64,000 bases of DNA, from contig JAHHHT010000003.1 of the NCBI GenBank assembly GCA_019359235.1, positions 62,001 to 126,000 of the forward strand, read 5' to 3'. The position numbers were made by a program, and so were the translations under genes. This document shows positions 1 through 8,750 of the stretch, piece by piece. The DNA comes from Oscillatoria princeps RMCB-10 (GTDB lineage: Bacteria; Cyanobacteriota; Cyanobacteriia; Cyanobacteriales; Oscillatoriaceae). The notes beneath the pieces are model-generated. The model saw only the letters and a program-made list of their open reading frames with translations, was not told the DNA's origin and searched no databases. The first letter of the stretch is position 1; each line of letters starts with the position of its first letter.

Positions 1-207
1 GGACTGATCTCCGTAATAGAGAGTCTGGCTCATAGAATTCGCAGCTCATCAAACAAAGCCCACCGGCACCGGCTTGATTGGGGGGAGATGCCGGCATCCC
101 CTCGCCCGCCGTCTTGCCGGTGGGCGCAGAGGGCAATTTTAACCAACCCTCTACCGCAACCGGCACATCTATTGTATAATCAGTGCAAACCTCTACCGCC
201 GGAAACC

Positions 208-3093
208 ATGCGCTGTCTGAACTGCCATCAAGACGGACTCCCGCCTGACACCCAATTCTGCCCTAACTGTAACACATACTTGCCGGAGCTGATGCGGGAC
301 ATCCTGCCCTGTGGCACTCGGCTGCGCGGGAAGGACTTCGAGATAGAATACGCTTTGGGGCGGGGCGGGTTTGGCATTACTTACCGCGCCCACCAGACTC
401 GTTTAGAGCGGGCGGTTGCTATCAAAGAATTCTACCACCGAGACTCTTGCCAGCGCCTCCCTGAAACCCTCACAATTTCTGTGGCGCAGAACCATAAAGA
501 CATGTTTGAAAAATGGTTGGAGCGCTTCGTGCGGGAAGGGCGCATTTTGGCAAGACTCAACCACCCCAACATCGTGCGGGTGCATGACTTATTTGAGGAA
601 AGAGGCACCGCCTATCTGGTGATGGAACTGCTGGAAGGTGGCACCCTGCGGCAAGAGTTAAACGCCCAACCGGCCAAAAAATTGCCCCCCCAGCGCGTGC
701 GAGAAATAATGGAAGCGCTCGTGGGTGCCTTAGAGGCGGTTCACGAAGAGGAAGTGTACCATTTGGACATCAAACCGGAGAATATCCTGGTAACGCCAAA
801 AGGGCAAGTGGTGTTAATCGATTTTGGGGCGGCGAAGCGGGGAACCAGCGCGACTTGGAGCACCCGCGCTCTATCACCTCGCTATGCGCCGCCAGAACTG
901 ATTGACTCCCAGCGTATAGGGGCGGAAAGCGATATTTTTGAGCTGGGGATGGTGCTGCACGAAATGCTGGCGGGTGCGCTTCCAGAATCCGCCCAGCACA
1001 GGCAGTTGGGAGACACCTGTCAACCGGCAGATTTAGAAGAACCCTGGCGGAGTTTAGTAGCAGCAGCTTTGCCGCTAGATAAAGACAAGCGCCCCAAAAG
1101 TGTGCGGGAATGGTGGAATTCGGCGGGGTTTGCACCGGCAGTTCCATCCCCCGCGCCGGAAGTGCTTGCGCCAACAGTTACCATTACACCGCCGGCAGTA
1201 CTTGCGCCAACAGTTACCATTGCACCACCGGCAGTGCTTGCGCCAACAGTTACCATTACACCACCGGCATTTCAGCTACCTCCTGTAGCTGGATTGCGGG
1301 GCTATTTTATTTTGCCACAACTGGCGCAGCAGGAGATGGTGCGGCAACTGGGGCGCGGAGTTATCAGAGACGTGATTCCCCTGAATCAGGAGTTGGTGCT
1401 GGTGTGTGCGACTGGCGGCGCGGCACTGTTTAATATGAGCAGTGGCGAGGCGCTGTGGGAAATAGACTGTCCGGCAAGATGCGGCGCTTTGAGTCCTGAT
1501 GGCACTCTGCTAGCATTAGTCTGGGCGCGAGATATCTATTTGTGGGATTTGCGCACCGGGAAATTCCTGCGACAGCTTTCTGGACATGGGCATCGGGTGA
1601 CAAGCGTCGCCTTCACCCCAGATGGCAAAATTCTGGCGTCGGGGAGTGATGATGATACCGTGCGACTGTGGGATGTGGCTTCAGGGAGAGAACTGCGACA
1701 GCTTTCTGGACATCGGGAATGGGTGACAAGCGTCGCCTTCTCCCCAGATGGCAAAATTCTGGCGTTGGGGAACCGTAATAATACCGTGCGACTGTGGGAT
1801 GTCGCTTCAGGGAGAGAACTGCGACAGCTTTCTGGACATTGGCATTGGGTGTTCTGCGTCGCCTTCTCCCCAGATGGCAAAATTCTGGCGTCGGGGAGTC
1901 AGGATCAAACCGTGCGACTGTGGGATGTGGCTTCAGGGAGTCAACTGCGAGAGCTTTTTGGACATAGTAATTTTGTGAGTAGCGTCGCCTTCTCCCCAGA
2001 TGGCAAAATTCTGGCGTCGGGGAGTTTAGCTAACGTGCGACTGTGGGATGTGGCAACAGGGAGTGAACTGCGACAGCTTTCTGTACATAGGAGTGTGGTG
2101 TTTAGCGTCGCCTTCTCCCCAGATGGCAAAATTCTGGCGTCGGGGAGCTCGGATAATGCCGTGCGACTGTGGGATGTGGCTTCAGGGAGTGAACTGCGAC
2201 AGCTTTCTGGACATTGGCATTCGGTGAGAAGCGTCGCCTTCTCCCCAGATGGCAAAATTCTGGCGTCGGGGAGCTCGGATAATGCCGTGCGACTGTGGGA
2301 TGTGGCTTCAGGGAGAGAACTGCGACAGCTTTCTGGACATTGGCATTCGGTGAGAAGCGTCGCCTTCTCCCCAGATGGCAAAATTCTGGCGTTGGGGAAC
2401 CGTAATAAAACCATGCGACTGTGGGATGTGGCTTCAGGGAGTGAACTGCGACAGCTTTCTGGACATTGGAATGACGTGAACAGCGTCGCCTTCTCCCCAG
2501 ATGGCAAAATTCTGGCGTCGGGGAGCTCGGATAATGCCGTGCGACTGTGGGATGTGGCTTCAGGGAGAGAACTGCGACAGCTTTCTGGACATTGGCATTC
2601 GGTGAGAAGCGTCGCCTTCTCCCCAGATGGCAAAATTCTGGCGTCGGGGAGCTCGGATAATACCGTGCGACTGTGGGATGTGGCTTCAGGGAGTCAACTG
2701 CGACTGCTTTCTGGACATGGGGATTGGGTGAGCAGCGTCGCTTTCTCCCCAGATGGCAAAATTCTGGCGTCGGGGACTTGGATTATCGTGACACTGTGGG
2801 ATGTGGCAACAGGGAGTCAACTGCGACAGCTTTCTGGACATGGACATGGGTATTCGATGTACAGCGTCGCCTTCTCCCCAAATGGCAAAATTCTGGCGTC
2901 GGGGAGCTGGGATAAAACCGTGCGACTGTGGGATGTGGCAACAGGGAGAGAACTGCGACAGCTTTCTGGACATGGGGATGAGGTGTGGAGCGTCGCCTTC
3001 TCCCCAGATGGCAAAATTCTGGCGTCGGGGAGCAAGGATGGTACGGTGCGGTTGTGGGCGGTTGACGAATTTTTGAACCGCACGCATGGATGA
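208..3093 (+). CDS. Serine/threonine protein kinase with C-terminal WD40 propeller
   Basis: Hanks-type kinase fused to WD40 repeats, 961 residues from the ATG at 208. An upstream in-frame ATG at 88 exists, but the ATG at 208 opens directly on a zinc ribbon (C3-x2-C6, C18-x2-C21) typical of cyanobacterial kinases of this type. The kinase domain covers about residues 45-305: a glycine-rich loop near 50-57, Lys73 in VAIK, catalytic Asp187 in HLDIKPEN and the metal-binding Asp205 of DFG. All catalytic residues are present, so activity is expected. A Pro/Thr-rich linker holds three copies of a VLAPTVTI-type segment. Then come one degenerate and twelve near-identical WD40 units of about 42 residues. 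No transmembrane segment is evident, so it is probably cytosolic. The substrate is unknown; the propeller is presumably a scaffold. Confidence 0.9.
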   Translation: MRCLNCHQDGLPPDTQFCPNCNTYLPELMRDILPCGTRLRGKDFEIEYALGRGGFGITYRAHQTRLERAVAIKEFYHRDSCQRLPETLTISVAQNHKDMFEKWLERFVREGRILARLNHPNIVRVHDLFEERGTAYLVMELLEGGTLRQELNAQPAKKLPPQRVREIMEALVGALEAVHEEEVYHLDIKPENILVTPKGQVVLIDFGAAKRGTSATWSTRALSPRYAPPELIDSQRIGAESDIFELGMVLHEMLAGALPESAQHRQLGDTCQPADLEEPWRSLVAAALPLDKDKRPKSVREWWNSAGFAPAVPSPAPEVLAPTVTITPPAVLAPTVTIAPPAVLAPTVTITPPAFQLPPVAGLRGYFILPQLAQQEMVRQLGRGVIRDVIPLNQELVLVCATGGAALFNMSSGEALWEIDCPARCGALSPDGTLLALVWARDIYLWDLRTGKFLRQLSGHGHRVTSVAFTPDGKILASGSDDDTVRLWDVASGRELRQLSGHREWVTSVAFSPDGKILALGNRNNTVRLWDVASGRELRQLSGHWHWVFCVAFSPDGKILASGSQDQTVRLWDVASGSQLRELFGHSNFVSSVAFSPDGKILASGSLANVRLWDVATGSELRQLSVHRSVVFSVAFSPDGKILASGSSDNAVRLWDVASGSELRQLSGHWHSVRSVAFSPDGKILASGSSDNAVRLWDVASGRELRQLSGHWHSVRSVAFSPDGKILALGNRNKTMRLWDVASGSELRQLSGHWNDVNSVAFSPDGKILASGSSDNAVRLWDVASGRELRQLSGHWHSVRSVAFSPDGKILASGSSDNTVRLWDVASGSQLRLLSGHGDWVSSVAFSPDGKILASGTWIIVTLWDVATGSQLRQLSGHGHGYSMYSVAFSPNGKILASGSWDKTVRLWDVATGRELRQLSGHGDEVWSVAFSPDGKILASGSKDGTVRLWAVDEFLNRTHG
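1561..3063 (+). repeat. WD40-coding tandem array, 126-bp unit
   Basis: Twelve tandem units of about 126 bp encode near-identical WD40 repeats. Segments such as GTCGCCTTCTCCCCAGATGG recur almost without change. The DNA-level identity suggests recent expansion or gene conversion, and a copy number that may vary between strains. Confidence 0.9.
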
Positions 3094-3401
3094 GGCGGCG
3101 TTTTTTGGCGGCGGATTTTTGGGGCGGGTTGATTGATAGGTTTCGCTGTGTCTCTTTGATTGCGGTTGCACCGGCACATCCAAGAAACGGGGGCGTGCCA
3201 GCGCCGGCGGTGTGGCGGCGGGTTGATGAATATGTGTCGCTGTGTCTCAGAGATGCCGGGGGTTGCCGGCACCTACCACCCCCTCGGATACCGCGCTTTT
3301 GCAAGGAAAGCCTTTTTAGCCGGTGGGGGGCAGGCAAGATGCCGGTCCTACGTCCTAAAATAAGTGGCTACTGCTATATTATTGCCCGCCCAATTCCTGA
3401 G
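3094..3401. other. Spacer without recognisable gene
   Basis: GC-rich sequence between the kinase gene and the Rpn-family pseudogene. I see no supportable reading frame, only short G-rich and CACCGGCA-type words. Confidence 0.6.
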
Positions 3402-3910
3402 TTAACTTTCACGCGCCTTCAACCAAGAGACTAAATCCGCCACACTAGAGAAATCCAGCAAGTCTTCCGCCAAATCCCTTAACTGAGGAATGGATAGCCG
3501 GGCGATACGCTCCTCGAATTCAGGTTCCAGCCCACCTAGCCGGTGCGTCAGCAGGCGTCGGAGCAATCTTGGCAACTCGGCTTGCGCTTCGAGCAGTCCT
3601 TGTTGGAATCCTTGTGGAAATCCTATTTCAAACCCTTCCCGCAGAATACTTTGGTAAATCACTGATTCTCGCATGAAAGCCTCCCTGAAGATTGACTGAA
3701 TGAAAGTTACCTCAAATTCCCGCCAAGCTAGGAGTGTGGCTGGCGCTATAAGCTTTTTGCGCACCGCCGCATCTTCCACAGGACTTGCGCAGCGATACTG
3801 AATGTGGTGTGGTGCCGGTTACGCTATCGCTAACCCACCCTACATATAGAGGCTTTGCGTAAGTCCTGTTCCATTATAGCAAGCTGCCGGTGCCTTGCCA
3901 CAAACAGGGC
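3402..3910 (-). pseudogene. Rpn-family nuclease pseudogene interrupted by a MITE
   Basis: The 3' part (3402-3779) encodes about 125 residues closely matching the C-terminal third of the intact neighbour at 4064-4909. Shared features include an FIxSxxRE...ESVIYQSILREG stretch and the DUF4351-like tail ending DLVSWLKARES. At 3779 the similarity is broken by a 90-bp MITE-like insertion. Decayed homology resumes beyond it (3869 to about 3910) before vanishing. The GTG that now opens the remnant is partly made of MITE sequence. The N-terminal nuclease core is missing, so this is a broken tandem duplicate. The similarity to the neighbour extends a little past the stop codon, consistent with a local duplication. 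Confidence 0.8.
3779..3868. mobile_element. 90-bp MITE-like element with 5-bp target duplication
   Basis: Ends are CAGGACTTGCGCA and TGCGTAAGTCCTG, near-perfect 13-bp terminal inverted repeats. It is flanked on both sides by TTCCA (3774-3778 and 3869-3873), a 5-bp target-site duplication. It has no coding capacity. It shares its termini with the element at 5930-6035, so both are probably non-autonomous derivatives of one transposon not present in the window. Confidence 0.85.
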
Positions 3911-4063
3911 GTCGTAAAGTAAAAGGGCGATCGCAAACTTTTCCCCTCATCAAAAACCCCTCTTACTCCCCCTCCCCGCGTGCGGGGAGGGGGTTGGGTG
4001 CCGGGTTCATCTCGCAATTGTGAACGCCCCGCACCGGCAATAATTGCCGGTGCAATTCCTTAG

Positions 4064-4909
4064 TTAACTTTCACGCGCCTCCAACCAAGAGACTAAATCC
4101 GCCACACTAGAGAAATCCAGCAGCACTTCTCCCAACTCCTCCAACTGAGTCATGGATAGGCGGGCGATACGCTCTTCGAGTTGCGGTTCCAGTACCCCCA
4201 GCCGGCGCGTCAGCTGGTGTTGGAGCAGTGTTAGCAACTTGGCACGTCCTTGTTCAATCCCTTGTTCAATCCCTTCTCGCAGAATACTTTGGTAAATGAC
4301 AGACTCTTTCATAAGATCCTCCCTCAATACTGACCGAATGAACGTTTCCTCAAATCGCAGCCCCGCGAGGATGGAGGCGGACGCTATAATATTCTGGCGC
4401 AGCCCCACATCTTCCATCATAGCAACCCGCTGAGAGACTTGCCGCAATAGGGTGTTGGGGTCATCACTTTTGGCTAGCGCCGCCAGCGGTAAGAGTTCGG
4501 AAGCCTCTAGCAGTGGGGCTGGATCTTCTTCCCACAAGCGGATGACTCGATAGCGGTGGACAGTGCTGCTATCGCGATACTCATTTTCGTACACTAACTC
4601 AGAGTTAGTGGACTTCAGGAAAATCACGAACTGCACCAGGGGATATCCAGGATATTCCTTGAGCAGTCTGCTTTTGTACTCCAGCATTCGCACCGGCACC
4701 GGCGGGTTGGAGTAAGGCAGAGTCTGAAATTCCAGATGGAGAATTTGTGCCGAGACTTGCAGGAGGACTAGGGAATCCGCCCGCAGGGGTTCGCTACTGA
4801 GTTCAGTCTTCAGTACCTCCACCCTTTCTGGCTCCATGTTGAGAAGCCAGCGGACAAATGACGCCGGCGAGCTTTCCGCCAGGTATTTACAGGTATTATC
4901 GTAGCTCAA
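4064..4909 (-). CDS. Rpn-family (recombination-promoting nuclease/putative transposase) protein with DUF4351 tail
   Basis: 281 residues. The N-terminal half resembles the Rpn PD-(D/E)XK nuclease family: an acidic residue in LRADSLVLL followed by ILHLEFQT, matching the usual D...E-x-Q core. The C-terminal third (from about 200) carries the ESVIYQSILREGIEQG segment and a DUF4351-type helical tail. Rpn proteins in E. coli are DNA endonucleases that promote RecA-independent recombination; the role here is inferred only from family. A palindrome, GCACCGGCAAT-AATTGCCGGTGC, lies just past the stop (about 4030-4053) and may terminate transcription. A truncated duplicate lies immediately downstream. 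Confidence 0.8.
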   Translation of the reverse strand: MSYDNTCKYLAESSPASFVRWLLNMEPERVEVLKTELSSEPLRADSLVLLQVSAQILHLEFQTLPYSNPPVPVRMLEYKSRLLKEYPGYPLVQFVIFLKSTNSELVYENEYRDSSTVHRYRVIRLWEEDPAPLLEASELLPLAALAKSDDPNTLLRQVSQRVAMMEDVGLRQNIIASASILAGLRFEETFIRSVLREDLMKESVIYQSILREGIEQGIEQGRAKLLTLLQHQLTRRLGVLEPQLEERIARLSMTQLEELGEVLLDFSSVADLVSWLEARES

Positions 4910-5576
4910 CTTCTTCCCCTGATTTCAATGCTTTAATTAACTAATATGGTAACATTAGTGATCCCTGAATGTCAATTGTATGGAGCGAGAAAATTGATAT
5001 AAATATTCCCCCACTCCAACCCCTCTCCGTAGCTCCTGCGGAGCCGCTGCGCTAACACGGGGAGGGGAGCTTTCGAGGCACCCTTTTCCCCTCTGTCCTT
5101 GTCTTTCATGGGAAAAACAGGCAGATTTTGAGCGTCTCGCTCCACTCTTAGCCCGCGCAGGCGGGCTTCGTCTGTATAGCCGCGATTTCCAATCGCCAGG
5201 AACCTAGCTAATCGCCGGGAACCTAGCTAATTGCCGAGTAAATAGCAAGCATATCTATAGCCTTTATCATATTACTGAGGTACTGAGAAACCCGGTTTCT
5301 TTAAGAAACCGGGTTTCTGGGCCATAGTTCAACTGAGAACCGCTATAACCCCTCATTCGCCAACAGGATCATAATATTTACCGAAATCACCGCTAATTAT
5401 GACCGGCACTTCTCAGAATGTCTCAAAGCTTTCTGCCGAAACCGCCCCTACAATAAACAGGGGCGGGGTTAGCCGCCGGCACCCCCCGCCCCCACTTCCC
5501 CAAACATAAAGAAACCCGGTTCCTTCAAGAAACCGGGTTTCTAACTACTCCCGACGCAACCGCCGGTGCGCACTGA
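4910..5576. other. Repeat-filled spacer
   Basis: No gene seen. It holds a degenerate copy of the C-rich CCCTCCCC...GGGGAGGGG repeat (about 5010-5070), an AGCCCGCGCAGGCGGGCT repeat (about 5150-5200) that recurs near 42.3 and 42.7 kb, and two palindromes with AGAAACCCGGTTTCT arms (5286-5318 and 5510-5542). The second lies just downstream of the small gene at 5577-5852 and could act as its terminator. Confidence 0.7.
5286..5318. repeat. Palindromic dispersed repeat (AGAAACCCGGTTTCT family)
   Basis: Perfect inverted repeat with 15-bp arms AGAAACCCGGTTTCT around TTA. The same family recurs at 5510-5542, 44602-44670, 49669-49701, 49733-49747, about 49786-49801 and, degenerate, at 35122-35154, 53750-53766 and 55363-55395. 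Confidence 0.85.
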
Positions 5577-5852
5577 CTAGAAAGGGAGTTTCCCCTGCAG
5601 CTGATTGCCGGCTTGCGTGCAAGCGGCGCATTTGCATCCCAATTGTTCCAAAATCGGATTGCTTTCTCGCGCCGCCAAATGCAGCACTGGATTTTCCCGG
5701 ACTTGTGCAGCCGGTGCTGACAGCACAGGGACAAAAGCAGGAGATACAATCTCTGCAGCGCTAGCGGGATGAGACACCAGTACCGCAGCCCCAAAAATGC
5801 TGCAAGAGGCGAGCAAAATCAGTGTAGCTTTGAGCATAAGATATTTTTGCAA
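5577..5852 (-). CDS. Small exported protein with Cys motif, function unknown
   Basis: 91 residues. A convincing signal peptide (Lys, hydrophobic core LILLASCSIFGAAVLV, then an ASA-type cleavage site) is followed by a short mature domain ending in LEQLGCKCAACTQ. Three cysteines in CKCAAC could bind a metal or form disulfides. I recognise only a general resemblance to small secreted cyanobacterial proteins. It stands alone, with an AGAAACCCGG-type palindrome just beyond its stop that may serve as a terminator. Confidence 0.6.
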   Translation of the reverse strand: MQKYLMLKATLILLASCSIFGAAVLVSHPASAAEIVSPAFVPVLSAPAAQVRENPVLHLAARESNPILEQLGCKCAACTQAGNQLQGKLPF

Positions 5853-5929
5853 GTCAGCCGGTAAATTATTTCCATTCTACTGAATTCCCCCGCACCTTGG
5901 CGAGAGAAACCAGAAGCCTGTAACACAAT

Positions 5930-6035
5930 CAGGACTTGCGCATATCACCCATACGGGGATCAGGAAGAGGGGGAACTGTACAAACGCTCCGGCGTTCGAC
6001 ACCGAAAGCGCCCGCAGTTGGCTGCGCAAGTCCTG
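5930..6035. mobile_element. 106-bp MITE-like element, second family member
   Basis: Begins CAGGACTTGCGCA and ends TGCGCAAGTCCTG, 13-bp perfect inverted termini shared with the element at 3779-3868. Flanked by ACAAT on both sides (5925-5929 and 6036-6040), a 5-bp target duplication. The internal sequence differs from the first copy and does not encode a protein. Confidence 0.85.
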
Positions 6036-6040
6036 ACAAT

Positions 6041-6529
6041 AACACGCAAAATCTCCGACTCCTCCCCCCACCCCCCATTCCGCGAGACGGGGAGGACATT
6101 GACATGTTCCCTGCCGGCACACCTCCTTTATACATATCCCGGTCAAACTGTCAAGAGGCTGCCTGCTCTCCGTTTGTAGTTGGGCTTTAGCCCTAAAGTT
6201 TGTAGTTGGGCTTTAGCCCCACCGGCTCTCCCTCACCGGCCCTCTGGCCAGATTGCAGTCCTGGCCCGACGGCACCACTCCCATCTAACCCACCGCCAGC
6301 CGGTCTCTGACGCCAAGCTGCCGGTCACGCAATTATACGTTTGAATCACTATCTTATAGTTTCCCCTTGTTCCGGGGCGGAAGGGCCCGCCCCTAATGCC
6401 TGGTAAAGCCGCTTTGGAGGCTCCGCCTCCTTAAGTAGCAACTTGAGTTATATAAAATCAATTATCCGGAATACTTCCGTCTGGCAGGGGTGGCGCTCGC
6501 CCAGTCAGCCTGGGTGGCCGCTGGCAGAA
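6041..6529. other. Spacer upstream of the zinc-uptake genes
   Basis: No gene seen. It contains two direct copies of GTAGTTGGGCTTTAGCCC (about 6175-6225; related sequence near 34450-34500) and a CCGGGGCGGAAGGGCCCGCC repeat. The 3' part turns AT-rich and leads into the Zur-box-like site and znuA. Confidence 0.6.
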
Positions 6530-6544
6530 TAAGAATCATTATTA
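6530..6544 (+). promoter_or_regulatory. Zur-box-like operator upstream of znuA
   Basis: TAAGAATCATTATTA is an imperfect 7-1-7 dyad matching 12 of 14 non-central positions of the TGATAAT-N-ATTATCA pattern I recall for Zur boxes. It lies about 115 bp before the znuA start in an AT-rich stretch, a fitting place for zinc-dependent repression. Confidence 0.5.
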
Positions 6545-6658
6545 AATTTGGTAAAATTTCCCCGAGAGTGAAAGCCAGACCAAATAAAATTAGAATCAGC
6601 ATCATTCTCAAAAAAGCTTCCCGCCAGCATCACCCAGTCCTACAGAAGGAGAAAAACT

Positions 6659-7654
6659 GTGATACGCTATACCCCGCACATGACGCTGCTGCTGCTGCTG
6701 CTGTCTGCAGCCGGCTGCAGCCAACCCACCCTCACGCCCACGTCTGAGGGGCAAAACCCCCCTCCCCAGACCAAACAGCTGAAAGTGGTGGCCACATTCC
6801 TGCCGGTGTATTGGTTCACCAAGGCGGTGACTGGGGATAGGGCACAGGTGGAAATCTTAGTTCCCCCAGGAGCGGAGGTGCACGAGTACCAAGCCACACC
6901 GGCAGCCGTGGGCGCAATCGCCACCGCCGGCGTGCTAGTCAAAAATGGCATGGGATTGGAGGAATTCCTGGAAGCAACCGTCAAAAACGCCGGTAATTTC
7001 AAACTCAAGGAAATTGATGCAAGCATTGGCATTCAAACAATAGAGGAGATTTCGCCAGTGGAAACGCCGGTGGGAAATGCCGGTGAAAAAAAAGGCAAAG
7101 ACGAACACGAAGGAGAAGCCCACGATCGCCAGCATCACGAACACGAGGCGGGAAATCCCCACGTCTGGCTAGATCCAGTTTTAGCAAAACAGGAGGTAGA
7201 AAACATTCGGGACGGCTTAATTGCAGCCGACCCCAAAAATCAAGCCACCTATAAGGCAAATGCCGCCGCCTACATTCAGCAACTAGAGCAGCTAGACAGC
7301 CAGTTCAAACAGCGCCTGCAGAAATATCCCAACTGCACGTTTATTACCTTCCACGATGCCTTTCCTTATCTCGCCAAACGCTACAACCTAAAACAAGTAG
7401 CCGTTGTCAAGATTCCAGAGACGAGCCTGTCACCTCAGGATGTGAAAAAGACTGTAGATACGGTTAAGCAATATCAAGTCAAAGCCCTCTTGGGAGAGCC
7501 GGTTACAGACAATAAATTGCTGCAAACTCTCTCGCAAGACTTGAAGCTCACCCTGTACCCGCTGAATTCCCTGGAATCTGGCCCTCTAGACCCGCAACAT
7601 TATTTTACAGCAATGCAAGCCAATCTGCAAACCCTTGAATCTGCTTGCCGGTAA
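6659..7654 (+). CDS. znuA: Zinc ABC transporter substrate-binding lipoprotein ZnuA
   Basis: 331 residues, cluster A-I periplasmic metal-binding protein. The GTG at 6659 has a good ribosome site (AGAAGGAG, 8 bp upstream). The signal peptide ends in the lipobox SAAGC (Cys20), so it is a lipoprotein. The core shows VATFLPVYWFTKAVTGD, the metal-ligand His in PPGAEVHEYQ, a His/Asp/Glu-rich flexible loop (about 140-170) typical of zinc rather than manganese binders, NPHVWLDP, TFHDAFPYLA and the late acidic motif. It captures Zn(II) for the ZnuB channel powered by ZnuC, encoded directly downstream. The znuC ATG follows the znuA stop after five bases. Confidence 0.93.
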   Translation: MIRYTPHMTLLLLLLSAAGCSQPTLTPTSEGQNPPPQTKQLKVVATFLPVYWFTKAVTGDRAQVEILVPPGAEVHEYQATPAAVGAIATAGVLVKNGMGLEEFLEATVKNAGNFKLKEIDASIGIQTIEEISPVETPVGNAGEKKGKDEHEGEAHDRQHHEHEAGNPHVWLDPVLAKQEVENIRDGLIAADPKNQATYKANAAAYIQQLEQLDSQFKQRLQKYPNCTFITFHDAFPYLAKRYNLKQVAVVKIPETSLSPQDVKKTVDTVKQYQVKALLGEPVTDNKLLQTLSQDLKLTLYPLNSLESGPLDPQHYFTAMQANLQTLESACR

Positions 7655-7659
7655 CTTTT

Positions 7660-8499
7660 ATGAACTCCGACTCACCCAATGGCTGGCATGCCCACGCCAA
7701 ATCCAAAATCCCCAACCCCCAAATCCCCACTCTCAAAGTCGAGAACTTGACCGTATATCAGGGCAATTATCTCGCCCTTCGGGATGTGTCGTTTGAACTG
7801 CCGGCGGGAACCGACACCGCAGTAGTTGGCCCAAATGGTGCCGGGAAAAGCACCCTCGCGCAAGCAATTCTAGGGTTAATTCCCCGCAAATCTGGGCGGA
7901 TTGAAATGTTTGGCCGGCCCTTGGAACGGCTGGGACGCCTGTGCCACCAAATAGGCTACGTCCCCCAGAATTTTATCTTCGACCGGTCATTCCCCATTTC
8001 TGTTTGGGAATTAGTCGGATTGGGATGGGTGAAAGAGAGAAATCCCCAATCCAAAATCGAAAATCCAAAATTCAAATGGCCTTGGCAGCCAGAACCGGAA
8101 AAATCGGCAGCGATTGCCGGCGCTTTGCAGCGAGTCGGCGCTGACCAGTTGCGCCACCAAGCTATCGGCACGCTGAGTGGTGGCCAGCTGAAGCGGGTGT
8201 TGCTGGCCTACTGCTTGGTAATGCCGCGCCGGCTGCTGGTGCTGGACGAAGCGTTTGCCGGTGTGGACGCCCAGGGAGAAGCGGATTTCTACGCTTTGCT
8301 CAACGAATTGAAGCGGGAGCACAATTGGACAGTGCTGCAAGTTTCCCACGATTTAGATATGGTGAGCCGGCACTGCGATCGCGTCATTTGCCTCAACCAA
8401 ACCGTAGTTTGCACCGGCAAACCCGAAATTGCCCTGGCACCGCAAAACTTGCTGGCCACCTACGGCCCCACCTTGAGCCGGTACCGGCACCACCACTAA
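7660..8499 (+). CDS. znuC: Zinc ABC transporter ATP-binding protein ZnuC
   Basis: 279 residues from the ATG at 7660. Walker A GPNGAGKST, Q-loop in YVPQNF, signature LSGGQLKRV, Walker B LLVLDEAF and the switch His in VSHD are all present, so it should be an active ATPase. Two stretches look like absorbed noncoding repeat: the N-terminal KSKIPNPQIPTLK and an internal NPQSKIENPKFKWPW after the Q-loop, both encoded by AAATCCAAAATC/CCCAAATCCC-type sequence seen elsewhere in the window. It energises ZnuB and is presumably cotranscribed with znuA. Confidence 0.92.
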   Translation: MNSDSPNGWHAHAKSKIPNPQIPTLKVENLTVYQGNYLALRDVSFELPAGTDTAVVGPNGAGKSTLAQAILGLIPRKSGRIEMFGRPLERLGRLCHQIGYVPQNFIFDRSFPISVWELVGLGWVKERNPQSKIENPKFKWPWQPEPEKSAAIAGALQRVGADQLRHQAIGTLSGGQLKRVLLAYCLVMPRRLLVLDEAFAGVDAQGEADFYALLNELKREHNWTVLQVSHDLDMVSRHCDRVICLNQTVVCTGKPEIALAPQNLLATYGPTLSRYRHHH

Positions 8500-8750
8500 A
8501 GTTAGGGGTTAGGGTTGAGGGGAAAGAAGGACACCCCACGCCTGAGCTGTTGCGCATTTAATTTGCGCTATTCATCCCTATCCCTTAGTTTCCAGGCTTT
8601 TACTGGAAACGAGCTTCTGGAGGATCTGCCTCCTTTCAATGCAAAGCAGATTAAAAGCCTAATAGCTTAGTTCTGGCATCAGGAAGTTTCTTCTTGGACA
8701 TCAAGAAACTAGAGAAACTTGGTTTCTAAAACGAATTAGAAATTCTGGAG
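8500..8750. other. znuC-znuB spacer
   Basis: 251 bp without a gene between two subunits of one transporter, which is unusually long for such an operon. It contains degenerate pieces of the AGAAACC-GGTTTCT repeat (about 8700-8730). I see no clear promoter. Confidence 0.5.

Noticed and set aside
88-207. Upstream start for the kinase at 88
   Set aside because: The 40 extra residues are low-complexity and precede the zinc ribbon that begins right at the ATG at 208.
1941-2633. 230-codon minus-strand frame and similar frames opposite the WD40 array
   Set aside because: Shadow of the 126-bp repeat unit; the plus strand has unmistakable WD40 motifs.
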